In this document: in pieces, positions 44,035-52,809 of the stretch
Position numbering within the stretch: position 1 is the stretch's first letter
How the letters are laid out: the number at the start of each line of letters is the position of its first letter
Assembly (NCBI GenBank): GCA_029259595.1
Contig: JAJDEW010000105.1
Location: 1-64,000, forward strand
From: Planctomycetota bacterium
GTDB lineage: Bacteria > Planctomycetota > UBA1135 > GCA-002686595
Length of the DNA: 64,000 nucleotides
Direction: 5' to 3'
The notes under the pieces: generated by a model
What the model saw: only the letters and a program-made list of their open reading frames with translations
Databases searched by the model: none
What the model was told of the DNA's origin: nothing
Made by a program: the position numbers and the translations under genes

Positions 44035-45652
44035 CCCGGAGCCGGATGTCGTCGAGGCCCCCCGGTCCCGCGCGGACTTCTTCGAAGAGGCCGGGCGGCT
44101 CGGATTGACGCGCGACGAGGCCCGACGCCTGGTCGAGAGCCATACCGCCTTCGATGCAGACGTCCGACGCGAGCTCCTGGGGAGCACGAACAGGGCCGCG
44201 GGCAACGCGCTCACGCGCGCGCTCCGAACCCTCGAACGGATTCTTCGCACCGAGCCCGCACTCACGGCGCTCGACGAGGAGTCTTTGCGCGATCGCGCCG
44301 ATCAGCCCGTCGTCGTTCGCGAGCTGAACGACACACGCGACCTGACCGATCCACTCGCTCCCTTCCAGTTCGTCCCCGTGCCCGGGCGCGAGGGTGGTGC
44401 GTCGGGCAAGAAGGTCCTGGTCTACACGATCCACGACGGCAATCTGATCCCCCCCTCCGTCGCCGCCGAGCTGGGCGGGGGAGACCTGGAAGGCTTCGTG
44501 GACGATCGCGATTGGGGCGCCGACCTCGTGGCCCACTCGCTGGCCTGGGCGCTCGGCCTGCCGGGCTTCTATCGCGTCGGGGTCGCGCGCAACTGCCTCG
44601 ACTTCGGTCGTCTCCCGCGCGTCACGCAGAAGCACAACACGCGCACGCACGCCGGCCGGGGCGCCATCCACTATCCCCTGGCCGACAAGCTGAGTCGCCA
44701 CGCGCATGCCGGGCTGCTCGGCCTCTACGAGACGATCTCCGACGGACTCGAGAAGGCCATCTGGCTGACCCTGAACGGTGACATCGGCCCCGCTCGCGTC
44801 GCAGACGTCCTCCGGCAGGACGAAGCGCTGGGCGAGAGCGCGTGGTCGCACGACGCCTGCGACGCCTCGGGTCTCGTCATGTTGGGGATCCACACGTACG
44901 ACGAGGCCGGTCCGGCGCTCGAACGTCGGCCGAAGGTCAGCCTGATCTACCGCCCCGAGTCGCTCGTGAGCCAAGGCTTCTTGACTCCGGGCTTGTTCGA
45001 TCCGCTGTACCCGAGTCGGTTGGCGGAGTTCACGGCCGATCGCATGTTGATCCGACGGCTGGGGCTCGAGTTCGAGCGCGAGCAGCTGCCGACGGCGGAC
45101 AATCACGTCTACCGCCTGCCGGACGGCTCCGTCGAGCTCCAGTCCCAGGCTTGGCTGTTCTTCCGCTACTTGCAGCAGGAGTTCCACCGCGAGCAGGCCG
45201 ACAGCGCGCCGCGCGAGTTCGCCGAGCTGTGGGCGATGCTGCGCAACGCGAGCAGCCGCCGTCTCGAGACGGTGCGCGGCATGGCCGTCCTGCACCAACA
45301 CTCCCCGAGTGACGATGCCGAGCGCCTGGGGCGACAGTACGAGTCGATTCAGCGCTGGGCCGAGCTCGAGCGCAAGCCGAACGGGAGTCACCTGGGCGGT
45401 ACCGTCGTCGATCGCTACCGCCTCTCTCCGCTACGACCGTCCTCGCTCGCGATCGAGTTTCGCAAGGACCTGGTCGCAAGGGGCGTCCCGCGCCCCGAGG
45501 CGCACCCCGACTACGACCTGCCGCAAATCCGGCGACTGTCAGGAGCGCTCGCCCAAGGCCTACGCGAGTACCTGGCCGAAGACAGGCCGGCCAAGCAAGC
45601 GCGCTGGAAGCTCGAAGTCGCGCACGCACACGAGCACGGCTCACGTCGGTAG
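44027..45652 (+). CDS. Protein of unknown function, N-formylglutamate amidohydrolase-like
   Basis: A 541-residue soluble protein translationally overlapping rpiA. Its central part (about 130-330) recalls the N-formylglutamate amidohydrolase fold: KVLVYTIHDGNLIPPSV resembles the conserved H-x-G-x-x-I-P strand, VARNCLDFGRLPR resembles the R-x-x-x-D-x-N-R block, and GIHTYDE resembles the D-x-H-S/T segment. These His/Asp/Glu residues could bind zinc. The flanking N-terminal 120 and C-terminal 200 residues are not recognised. I therefore infer a metallohydrolase fold but no substrate. A strong hairpin follows the stop. Confidence 0.55.
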   Translation: MADPEPDVVEAPRSRADFFEEAGRLGLTRDEARRLVESHTAFDADVRRELLGSTNRAAGNALTRALRTLERILRTEPALTALDEESLRDRADQPVVVRELNDTRDLTDPLAPFQFVPVPGREGGASGKKVLVYTIHDGNLIPPSVAAELGGGDLEGFVDDRDWGADLVAHSLAWALGLPGFYRVGVARNCLDFGRLPRVTQKHNTRTHAGRGAIHYPLADKLSRHAHAGLLGLYETISDGLEKAIWLTLNGDIGPARVADVLRQDEALGESAWSHDACDASGLVMLGIHTYDEAGPALERRPKVSLIYRPESLVSQGFLTPGLFDPLYPSRLAEFTADRMLIRRLGLEFEREQLPTADNHVYRLPDGSVELQSQAWLFFRYLQQEFHREQADSAPREFAELWAMLRNASSRRLETVRGMAVLHQHSPSDDAERLGRQYESIQRWAELERKPNGSHLGGTVVDRYRLSPLRPSSLAIEFRKDLVARGVPRPEAHPDYDLPQIRRLSGALAQGLREYLAEDRPAKQARWKLEVAHAHEHGSRR

Positions 45653-45682
45653 TAGGATGGGGTGAGAAGGCCCGGGCATGAA

Positions 45683-45719
45683 GAGGCCCGGCCGCCGATG
45701 CGCTCGACGGCCGGGCCTC
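45683..45719. terminator. Long hairpin between convergent genes, probable bidirectional terminator
   Basis: GAGGCCCGGCCG (45683-45694) pairs perfectly, over 12 bases, with CGGCCGGGCCTC (45708-45719), with a 13-base loop. It lies between the stops of the rpiA-operon gene and the propeller/c-heme gene. There is no long T run, but the stem is very stable. Confidence 0.6.
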
Positions 45720-45743
45720 TCAGGAACGCGTTCGGGGCGCTCG

Positions 45744-48719
45744 CTACAGGCTGGAGATGTACTCGAGCAGGGCTTCGACGTCAGCTTCGATGGTGCTGCC
45801 GTTCGCGAGGGTCTGCAGGGTCTGCTGCACCTTGGAAGCGCCCGGTGCGAAGAGCTCGTTGCCGCGCACGTCGTGGAACTCGTTGAAGAACTTCGACAGG
45901 TGGGGCAGCGAGGGATCGCCGTAGACCGGGTCGGTCGTCTGGAGTTGCGGGTCGAGCAGGGTCCGCAGGGAAACCGCCACGTGGTCGTGGAAGTAGGGGC
46001 CCGTGGAGAACACTCCCAGCTTCGTGGGGATCGAGAACACGGTCCTGTCGCGACCGAACACGCGTAGGGGGCTGCCCGGCATGCCGGGGACCTCGGGGCA
46101 CATGTAGCCGTTCGTGTCGTCGCGCGTGAAGTCGTCGTTCGTGTCGACGTTCATCGGCGTGTAGGACTCGATGTCCGAGAACCCGTCCGCGTTGCGATCG
46201 ACGTCGGGGCTGCCGTTGCCGTCGATGTCGACGTTCACCCCGGAGTTCACGTTACGGACGTTGAGCTGGACCGTGCTCTCGCGCAGGGAGAAGCAGTTGG
46301 GGTCCAGGGACTCCAGGTTGTCGCCCGACGTCAGCAAGGGGTTCAGGAAGTCCGCCGTGTAGCCGCGCACCGTCATCGAGCTCGTGTCGAAGTCCGGGTG
46401 GCACGAGGCGCAGCCCGCGCTGCGGAGGCTCATGTTCAAACCCGTGTCGTCCGTCCCGAAGAAGAGGTCCTTGCCGAGCGCCGCTCCCGTCGAATAGGCA
46501 CCGGTCACGGGGTCGAGGTTCGGGTTGAGCGGCACCGGGATGATCTCGTGGTAGTCCGTCAAGCCCTGTTGCTGATCATCGGTGAGCACACCGGTTCCGC
46601 CGTTCTCGCCGCCGAACATCGGACCCGTCTCGCCCATGTTGATCCGCACGCCCTTCCAGAGGATGAGGCCGGTCAGGAGGGTGCCGCCGTACACGGGCAT
46701 GGTGCTGCGCGGTCCGGCCGGACGTTGCCAGATGTTGCCGTCGGCGCCGCCCTCGAAGTGGCACGAGGCGCAGGAGTTGTTGAAGTTGCCGGCGGTCTGC
46801 GCGCGCGAGGCGTCCTCGAACAACTCCTGACCGACGCGCTCGGACAGCGTCATCTGGTCGGCGCCCAGGAGGGTGTCGATCTGCCCGGTTTCCTGAGCGA
46901 TCGTGCCGGCGTCGAAGTCGATCCGCAGGCTCGAGAGCGTACGCGTCGTCTCGTTGACGACGTACAGGACGGCGTCCCGATTCAGCGTCGTGTCGTCGGG
47001 AAGCAGCGCCATCCCGAGCGGCAGATCGCCCATCGGCGTCGCCGTGTCGAGCGGAGCGCGCTCGACGAAACCCACGCGCGGCGGGAACACGTTCATGAAG
47101 GTGAGCGAGCCGTTCACGAACTTGTAGAGGAAGACGTCCTCCGAACCGCGGTTCAGAACGACCACGCGGTCGCCCTCGCGGTTGAACAGCACGCGCCCCG
47201 GGTGGCCGGCGCGGAAGCCCATGCTGCCGGCCGCGAAGGACTCGGTGCCGAGCACGGCACGCACACCGTTCGTCAGGCCTCGCAGCGCGCCCGTGTTCGG
47301 GTCGACGACCGCGCCCTGGAGGAAGATCGACTTGCCGGCCAGTTGCGGGTCGTCGGGGAGCGCGATCGCGCCCCGGCGGCCGTCGAAGGGCACGATGGCG
47401 TCCGCCCGGTTCAGCAACGTTCCGACGCGCAGCGGGATCGCGGTCTCCTCGGTCGACCAGAAGACGATGTGTTCGTCGTTCGGGTTCGAGCCGGTGAAGA
47501 TCAGTTCGAGATCGGCTCCGAGCACCGGTGCGCCCACGCCGCCCAGCGTGAGGATGCCGTTCGAGGTCCGGAAGCCTTGACCGCCGTAGGGCACGAACAC
47601 GGCCGGGTCCTCGGGAATGTCCGCCGGCTCGAACTCGAGGCCCAGGGTCTCACCGGTCGCCGCCTTGCGTGCGAAGGTGCCGTTCAGCGTGTCGACGACG
47701 GAGACCGCGGGATAAACGCGGTTCGCGAAGTCGCCCGCCAGGCCCGGGCCGAAGTCGTGGTTCACGTCGTGGTTCACGTTGTGCAACACGTGCGGCACGA
47801 TGGCGAAGCGCCCCGTCAAGGACAGGGCGATGTCGTCGAGGAAGCGGGGCTCGCCCTGACTCGCGATGGTCTGGACCGGAACCGGATTGAAGATCGGATG
47901 CGGGGCGTAGCCGTCCAGCGAGATCTTCTGGTCCAACACCACCGCCGTCGGCTCGCCCGTGACGTCCAAGGTCAGGCGCAGGACGCTGACGAAGCCCGGA
48001 AGGGCGTGGGCGACGTGAACGAAGCGTGAGTCGTTCTCGATGACGAAGGCGCGCGGCTCGTCCTGGTCGGCGACGAAGTCCTTGTTCGAGTCGACGTCCG
48101 CGATGGTCTTGCCCGGCGCGATGAAGTTGACGTCACGATCGAACTGGAAGCTCAGGAGCTCGGCGTAGGGTGCGACCGTCGAGTAGAACTTCATCGTGCC
48201 CGACCGGAATCCGCTGACGGCGAACCAGGCTCCGTTGGGAGCAACCGCGACGCCGTAGGGCTCGGTGCCGACGTTCGTGAGCGTGCTCGTCACGGTGCGC
48301 GTGGCGACGTCGATGACGCTGACCGAACCGCGCACCTCCGAGCCGGTAAAGGGCGTCACGAAGTGCGTCGTCACGGGGACGTTGCCGCGCTGGTTCGTGA
48401 CGAAGGCGGTCGAACCGTCCGCGGAGAAGGCGATCGCGCGCGGCCAAACGCCGACGGCGATCTCGGCCACGGCCGTCTGGGTCGCCGTATCGATCACGGA
48501 GACGGAATCGTTGCCTCGGTTGCAGACCCAGACCTCGGTCGGTGCGTTGGGGTCGATCGCGACGGCGCTGACGCCGACGTGGGGCTCCGGGAGCGGCGGG
48601 TCGATCGGACCGGCCGCGGCCGCTTCACCCTGGCTCTGGGTTCGGACGTTCTGGGTCGCGGGGGAGGCCGCGATCACGGCCAGGACGAGGGGCAGAGAGA
48701 CAACGAGGTTGCGCTTCAT
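45744..48719 (-). CDS. Secreted YVTN beta-propeller protein with two c-type heme motifs
   Basis: A 991-residue secreted protein. After a signal peptide (LVVSLPLVLAVIAASPATQN) comes a large beta propeller with YVTN-type repeats such as VWVCNRGNDSVSVIDTAT and RAIAFSADGSTAFVTNQRG. Two CxxCH heme-binding motifs follow, NSCASCHFEGGADG (about residue 648) and AGCASCHPDFDTS (about residue 769). A Ca-binding-like run, DIDGNGSPDVDRNADGFSD, then leads to a C-terminal block (IPTKLGVFSTGPYFHDH and LLEYISSL) that resembles the end of MauG/cytochrome c peroxidase-like proteins, including the distal YFHD His. It probably carries out periplasmic electron transfer or oxidation. The partner is unknown. Confidence 0.8.
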   Translation of the reverse strand: MKRNLVVSLPLVLAVIAASPATQNVRTQSQGEAAAAGPIDPPLPEPHVGVSAVAIDPNAPTEVWVCNRGNDSVSVIDTATQTAVAEIAVGVWPRAIAFSADGSTAFVTNQRGNVPVTTHFVTPFTGSEVRGSVSVIDVATRTVTSTLTNVGTEPYGVAVAPNGAWFAVSGFRSGTMKFYSTVAPYAELLSFQFDRDVNFIAPGKTIADVDSNKDFVADQDEPRAFVIENDSRFVHVAHALPGFVSVLRLTLDVTGEPTAVVLDQKISLDGYAPHPIFNPVPVQTIASQGEPRFLDDIALSLTGRFAIVPHVLHNVNHDVNHDFGPGLAGDFANRVYPAVSVVDTLNGTFARKAATGETLGLEFEPADIPEDPAVFVPYGGQGFRTSNGILTLGGVGAPVLGADLELIFTGSNPNDEHIVFWSTEETAIPLRVGTLLNRADAIVPFDGRRGAIALPDDPQLAGKSIFLQGAVVDPNTGALRGLTNGVRAVLGTESFAAGSMGFRAGHPGRVLFNREGDRVVVLNRGSEDVFLYKFVNGSLTFMNVFPPRVGFVERAPLDTATPMGDLPLGMALLPDDTTLNRDAVLYVVNETTRTLSSLRIDFDAGTIAQETGQIDTLLGADQMTLSERVGQELFEDASRAQTAGNFNNSCASCHFEGGADGNIWQRPAGPRSTMPVYGGTLLTGLILWKGVRINMGETGPMFGGENGGTGVLTDDQQQGLTDYHEIIPVPLNPNLDPVTGAYSTGAALGKDLFFGTDDTGLNMSLRSAGCASCHPDFDTSSMTVRGYTADFLNPLLTSGDNLESLDPNCFSLRESTVQLNVRNVNSGVNVDIDGNGSPDVDRNADGFSDIESYTPMNVDTNDDFTRDDTNGYMCPEVPGMPGSPLRVFGRDRTVFSIPTKLGVFSTGPYFHDHVAVSLRTLLDPQLQTTDPVYGDPSLPHLSKFFNEFHDVRGNELFAPGASKVQQTLQTLANGSTIEADVEALLEYISSL

Positions 48720-48979
48720 CGTCGCATCCTATCAAGAGGGGGGAAAACCGGACCTGCCCGGCAGCACGCGCGCGCAGCTCGCACTTCGGAAGGGAGACGA
48801 GGGAGGTGGACAGGAGGGAAGCGAGTTCGCGGAAGTTCCGTTCTTTCCAGGGGGGGCGGAAACAACCGGACCGTTCCGCGGCCGCGCCCGTTCCCAGGCT
48901 CGAGCCCTATCTGCTTGACAGACAACGAGTTAGGTGATCGGCCCGCACTTGGCCCTGGCCTTGCGTCTCCAGCCTCGTC
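48720..48979. other. Divergent region between the c-heme gene and the flagellar locus
   Basis: A 260-base gap. A perfect TTGACA stands at 48915-48920, but no -10 box follows at proper spacing. The sigma-54-like site at 48949-48966 is the best promoter candidate for fliK. The left part, nearest 48719, should hold the minus-strand promoter but has no clear consensus. No gene is supported. Confidence 0.4.
48949..48966 (+). promoter_or_regulatory. Sigma-54-like promoter before fliK
   Basis: TTGGCCCTGGCCTTGCGT contains GG (48951-48952) and GC (48963-48964) exactly ten bases apart, the -24/-12 layout of sigma-54 promoters. The predicted transcription start falls within a few bases of the fliK ATG at 48980. 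The same sequence, with two to three changes, stands before flgF. Confidence 0.45.
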
Positions 48980-50041
48980 ATGGAGACCCTACGAAGTCCC
49001 ACTCCAGGGTCCGGTGAGGGGCCGCTCGGCACGGAGCGGTCCCTCACTTCTCCCCTCACACGACGGACCGATCCGGCCACCCGCGAGCTGTTCCAAGACG
49101 AAGTGGAACGGGCGCAGGAGCGTGCCGGAGGAGCCAGAGTGATCGAGGAGCGGCTCGCCGCTACGGCCTCGGCCCGCCGCAACGCGCGGCATGCAGGGTT
49201 CGAGACGTATCACGCGGACCGCGGAGCTCACCCCGCCTCGCTGCGGGACGAGAGTGCTTCGAGTGAGGCGCCCGTGCCTCCGTCGCCGACGCCCGTCGAC
49301 GATCGGAAGTTCGAACGCACGCCGATCCCCACGACACCCCCTTCCTCAGCAGAAGCGGCGGCTCCGTCCGCCACAGCGACTCCGTCAGGGGACGCTCTGT
49401 CGGATTCGGCCCCGTCGAGCGCCCCGTCGTCCGCGACGGGGCCTCTGACGGCGGTCGCCTCCGGCGCGGCTTCCTCCCCCCAGGGCGAGCTCGCCGGCGT
49501 GCGTGGCGTCGGCAACGCGACCCGCGGTGCAGGTGCCAGCGAGGCGCCCGCTCCCGTCGCGGCCCGCTCCAGCTCGCGCGGCGTCACGACCAAGGCGCAA
49601 CCCACCCTGCCCGAGCCGCCGGATCCGTCACGGGCCGAGCACGCGGCCAGCGTCCTGCGTCAGATTCGCCATCGGATCACCGGTGGCAGCAGGCACCTGA
49701 ACCTCGAGCTGGACCCCGTCGAGCTCGGTCGATTGTCGATCCATGTCGCGGTGCGCCGCGAACGCGTGGCCGCGATCGTTCGCGCGGAGTCGCCGGAGAC
49801 GCTCGAGCTGCTCGAGCGCCATCTGCCCGAACTGCGCTCGATCCTGGCCGACAACGGCTTCGAGACCGATGGCGTCGAGCTCGTCTTGGGCTTCCACGGC
49901 GGCGAAGGTCGGCGGGACGGTGCGGCGGCACGACCGCGCGCGAACACCCCGAAGCGAGAGCTCGGGACCATGCAGAACACCGGAGCGGCCGCATCGACGC
50001 CGCGCCGGAACACGTCGGAAGGCATCGATACCTATGCGTGA
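48980..50041 (+). CDS. fliK: Flagellar hook-length control protein FliK-like
   Basis: A 353-residue protein with a long low-complexity Ala/Pro/Ser N-terminal region (about 1-200) and a conserved C-terminal Flg_hook domain (about 215-310): LNLELDPVELGRLSIHVAVRR, then AAIVRAESPETLELLERHLPELRSILADNGF. FliK measures hook length and switches export specificity. The first gene of the flagellar locus, it is followed by flgD after 42 bases, as in many rod/hook operons. The start ATG at 48980 is close to the predicted sigma-54 transcription start, so the mRNA may be nearly leaderless, or translation may begin at a later codon. Confidence 0.82.
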   Translation: METLRSPTPGSGEGPLGTERSLTSPLTRRTDPATRELFQDEVERAQERAGGARVIEERLAATASARRNARHAGFETYHADRGAHPASLRDESASSEAPVPPSPTPVDDRKFERTPIPTTPPSSAEAAAPSATATPSGDALSDSAPSSAPSSATGPLTAVASGAASSPQGELAGVRGVGNATRGAGASEAPAPVAARSSSRGVTTKAQPTLPEPPDPSRAEHAASVLRQIRHRITGGSRHLNLELDPVELGRLSIHVAVRRERVAAIVRAESPETLELLERHLPELRSILADNGFETDGVELVLGFHGGEGRRDGAAARPRANTPKRELGTMQNTGAAASTPRRNTSEGIDTYA

Positions 50042-50083
50042 AGCGCAGGCCTTCCCCAGGATGAGTTCGAACGAAGGAAACCG

Positions 50084-50587
50084 ATGAATATCGCAGGCCT
50101 TTCTGTGGGCGACAGCTCACTCTCCGCTCTCAACCCGCTCGGCTCGTCTGGTGAGCTCGATCGGGACGCGTTCATGCAGCTGTTGGTGACGCAGCTGAAG
50201 AACCAGGATCCGATGAAGCCGACGAACAACGAGGAGTTCGTGGCACAACTCGCCAACTTCTCCTCGCTCGAACAGCTCGAGCAACTCAACGGGAACGTCC
50301 TGGCGATGATCGGGCTGAACCAGGGCAACGCGCTGCTCTCCCAGCTGACGCAGGGGAGCTCCTTGATCGGGAAGAACGTGAGCTGGACGGACCCGAGTTC
50401 GGGCGTCTCCTCTTCGGGCACGGTCGAAGCGGTCAAGATCACGAACGGCCTGGCGACTCTGCAGGTCAACGGGATCGACATTCCGCTCGGGAGCGTGTCG
50501 GAGATCCTCGCCGACTCGGCGGATGGCGCCGACGGCGACGGCTCCGGCGACGGTTCCGGCGGTGGCGACAACGAAGGCAACGAGTAG
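50084..50587 (+). CDS. flgD: Flagellar hook-capping/scaffold protein
   Basis: FlgD caps the growing hook and is needed to assemble FlgE. The 167-residue protein has the typical N-terminal block DRDAFMQLLVTQLKNQDPMKPTNNEEFVAQLANFSSLEQL. The C-terminal region is shorter than in E. coli (231 residues) and ends in a Gly/Asp/Ser-rich tail, so the FLG/tudor-type domain is minimal. GAAGGAAACCG precedes the ATG. flgE starts nine bases after its stop. Confidence 0.93.
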   Translation: MNIAGLSVGDSSLSALNPLGSSGELDRDAFMQLLVTQLKNQDPMKPTNNEEFVAQLANFSSLEQLEQLNGNVLAMIGLNQGNALLSQLTQGSSLIGKNVSWTDPSSGVSSSGTVEAVKITNGLATLQVNGIDIPLGSVSEILADSADGADGDGSGDGSGGGDNEGNE

Positions 50588-50596
50588 GAACGCACC

Positions 50597-52507
50597 ATGG
50601 CAGGCTCCTTCATCTCCGCCCTCGGTGGACTGCGTGTCCACCAGAGCTGGATCGACGTCATCGGCAACAACCTCGCCAACTCGAGCACGCCCGGCTTCAA
50701 GTCGTCGCGCGCGCTCTTCTCCGATCTCTTGAGCGTGACGTACCGTCCCGCGACGGGGCCCTCGGGGTCGCTCGGGGGCACGAACCCCCTTCAGGTCGGA
50801 CTCGGTGTCCAGCTCGCACGGGTCGACCGGCGGCTTGGCCAGGGACCGCTGGATGCGACCGGCCGGACCTTCGATCTGGCGCTCCTCGGGCGCGGCTACT
50901 TCGCGGTCACCGAGGGCAACCAGACGCTCTATACACGTGTCGGGGCCTTCGGACTGGATGCCGACGGCAACCTGGTGGACCAGCGTACCGGCTTTCAGGT
51001 CCTCTCCCCGGCGGGCCAACCGGTCTCGATCGACGCGACGCCGATCGCGCCGTCCGCCACCACGGAGATGACCTTGGCGGGCAACCTGCCGGCCGTCGTG
51101 ACCGGGCCCTTGGCCGAGCAACTGAGCTCGTCGAGTTCGTTCCAGCAGGGGTCGGAGGTGATCATGACGGGTTCCGTCGGTGGCCCCTTCAACATCCCCG
51201 CCGGCGAGACCTGGACGATGGAGCTCGTCGTCAACGGCGGCGCTCCCGAAGAGGTCTCGATCGTCGGCACCGGGGCGCTCACCGCCCAGGATGTCGCGGA
51301 CGCGGTCAACGCCCAGGTCGATCACTTGACCGCGAGCGTCGACGCCAGCCAACGCGTCGTCTTGACGGACGAACGCACCGGGGCCGCGGCGACGATCAAG
51401 GTCACCGCGGGTGAAACCGGCAAGGACCTGAAGAGCATGCTCGGGCTGATCGACTTCGTTCAGGGCGAGAACAGCGACGCGACGCTGGGGTCCGACCTGA
51501 ACCTCCTGTCGTCCAACATCACGGACTACGAGATCGGTGACGAGATCGACATCGTGGGCTCGGACGTCGACGGTTCTCCCGTCAGCCTCAGCTTCACCTA
51601 CGGCGTCGATGGAACGACCATCGGTGAGTTGGTGCAGGCCCTGGACGCCGCGTACGGTCAATCCACGGTCGCCTTCGAAGAGGACACGGGGCAGATCACC
51701 ATCTCCGCCGACGTGACGGGCGAGGCCGAACTGTCGCTCTCGGCCTCCGATCCGTCCGGGCAGGTCGGACAGACGAACTGGTCCCAGCACTTCTTCGCCG
51801 TGACCACCAACGGCACGGGGCCGGACCAGGTCACGACGTCGCTCGAGGTGTTCGACTCGCAGGGAACATCCCACATCCTCACACTCGAGTTCACGCGGCA
51901 GGACGACAGCACCTGGAACCTGGAGGCGAGCGCCCCCGATGGAACCATCAGCCAGGGCGAGATCACGGGCATCACGTTCAACCAGAACGGTTCGATCTTG
52001 ACCCCGACCTCGGGCAATCTCGTCGTCCAGTTCAACGGGTTGGAGTCCCAGACGATCGCGCTCGACATGGGTACGGCCGGCCAGTTCGGGGGGATCACCC
52101 AGTTCGGGAGCGATCCCAGCCTGATCGCCACCTTTCAGGACGGTTTCGCGGCCGGCGAGCTCGCGAGTCTGGGTGTCAACGAGCGCGGCGTGATCGAAGG
52201 CTTCTACACGAACGGTCAGACGCTCGAGCTGGCCGAGATCGGTGTCGCGAGCTTCGCCAACGAAGCGGGCCTGGAGGAGATCGGCGACAACTACTTCCGC
52301 GAGTCGGCCAACTCCGGTGCACGTGTGCTCGCAGGTGGCCAGGCCTCTGGCGCCGGTGACGTCATCGGCGGCGCGCTCGAGGGCTCCAACGTCGACACCG
52401 CCGAGGAGTTCGTGCGCTTGATCGAAGCCCAGCGCGGTTTCCAGGCCAACGCGCGCGTCATCACCGTGCAGGACGAGATCCTGTCCGAGATCGTCAACAT
52501 CATCTGA
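50597..52507 (+). CDS. flgE: Flagellar hook protein
   Basis: FlgE forms the hook, the flexible joint between rod and filament. The 636-residue protein is longer than E. coli FlgE (402), with extra central beta domains. The N terminus has the axial-protein signature: SALGGLRVHQSWIDVIGNNLANSSTPGFKSSR. FDLALLGRGYFAV is the FlgE/F/G-specific strand, and the C terminus has the matching block GSNVDTAEEFVRLIEAQRGFQANARVI. A strong hairpin follows the gene at 52542-52573, so this may be the end of a transcript. Confidence 0.93.
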   Translation: MAGSFISALGGLRVHQSWIDVIGNNLANSSTPGFKSSRALFSDLLSVTYRPATGPSGSLGGTNPLQVGLGVQLARVDRRLGQGPLDATGRTFDLALLGRGYFAVTEGNQTLYTRVGAFGLDADGNLVDQRTGFQVLSPAGQPVSIDATPIAPSATTEMTLAGNLPAVVTGPLAEQLSSSSSFQQGSEVIMTGSVGGPFNIPAGETWTMELVVNGGAPEEVSIVGTGALTAQDVADAVNAQVDHLTASVDASQRVVLTDERTGAAATIKVTAGETGKDLKSMLGLIDFVQGENSDATLGSDLNLLSSNITDYEIGDEIDIVGSDVDGSPVSLSFTYGVDGTTIGELVQALDAAYGQSTVAFEEDTGQITISADVTGEAELSLSASDPSGQVGQTNWSQHFFAVTTNGTGPDQVTTSLEVFDSQGTSHILTLEFTRQDDSTWNLEASAPDGTISQGEITGITFNQNGSILTPTSGNLVVQFNGLESQTIALDMGTAGQFGGITQFGSDPSLIATFQDGFAAGELASLGVNERGVIEGFYTNGQTLELAEIGVASFANEAGLEEIGDNYFRESANSGARVLAGGQASGAGDVIGGALEGSNVDTAEEFVRLIEAQRGFQANARVITVQDEILSEIVNII

Positions 52508-52541
52508 CGCCTCCTGCGAGCGCTGCTCGCACGATCCCACC

Positions 52542-52573
52542 GACCGGCCCGTTCTCTCGAGAGCGGGCCGGTC
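52542..52573 (+). terminator. Strong hairpin after flgE, probable terminator
   Basis: GACCGGCCCG (52542-52551) and CGGGCCGGTC (52564-52573) form a perfect 10-base-pair stem around an inner CTCTCGAGAG palindrome. No T run follows. A smaller hairpin, TGCGAGC/GCTCGCA, precedes it at 52515-52531. Together they separate the fliK-flgD-flgE unit from the downstream genes. Confidence 0.55.
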
Positions 52574-52581
52574 GCGTAACA

Positions 52582-52788
52582 GGGAGTCGGAGAAGCAGGT
52601 GGAGCACGGGGCGAGACCCCCGCCACCGCGCTTCGTGTCCTGGGCCAGGCGGGAGGTGGCAACGATTCCGCCAAAATCGAGCGGGTCTTCGCCAAGCTCC
52701 AAGAGCGCCGATTCAAGGCGATGAACGCCGTCCGGTACGTGCCAGAACAGACTAGGATCGCAGAGGAGCTGAAGCGGTCGCCCTCCTG
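52582..52788 (+). pseudogene. Possible gene remnant between flgE and the sigma fusion
   Basis: A stop-to-stop frame of 68 codons without a good start reads coherently as protein, for example GGNDSAKIERVFAKLQERRF and NAVRYVPEQTRIAEELKRS, with amphipathic helical character and ordinary codon use. Its upstream end is a TAA. It may be the tail of a decayed gene or a chance open frame; no family was recognised. Confidence 0.25.
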
Positions 52789-52809
52789 ACTCGATCGCGT
52801 GCGCCGACC

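Noticed and set aside
48915..48937. Sigma-70 promoter before fliK based on a perfect TTGACA
   Set aside because: No acceptable -10 hexamer occurs at 16-18 bases spacing.
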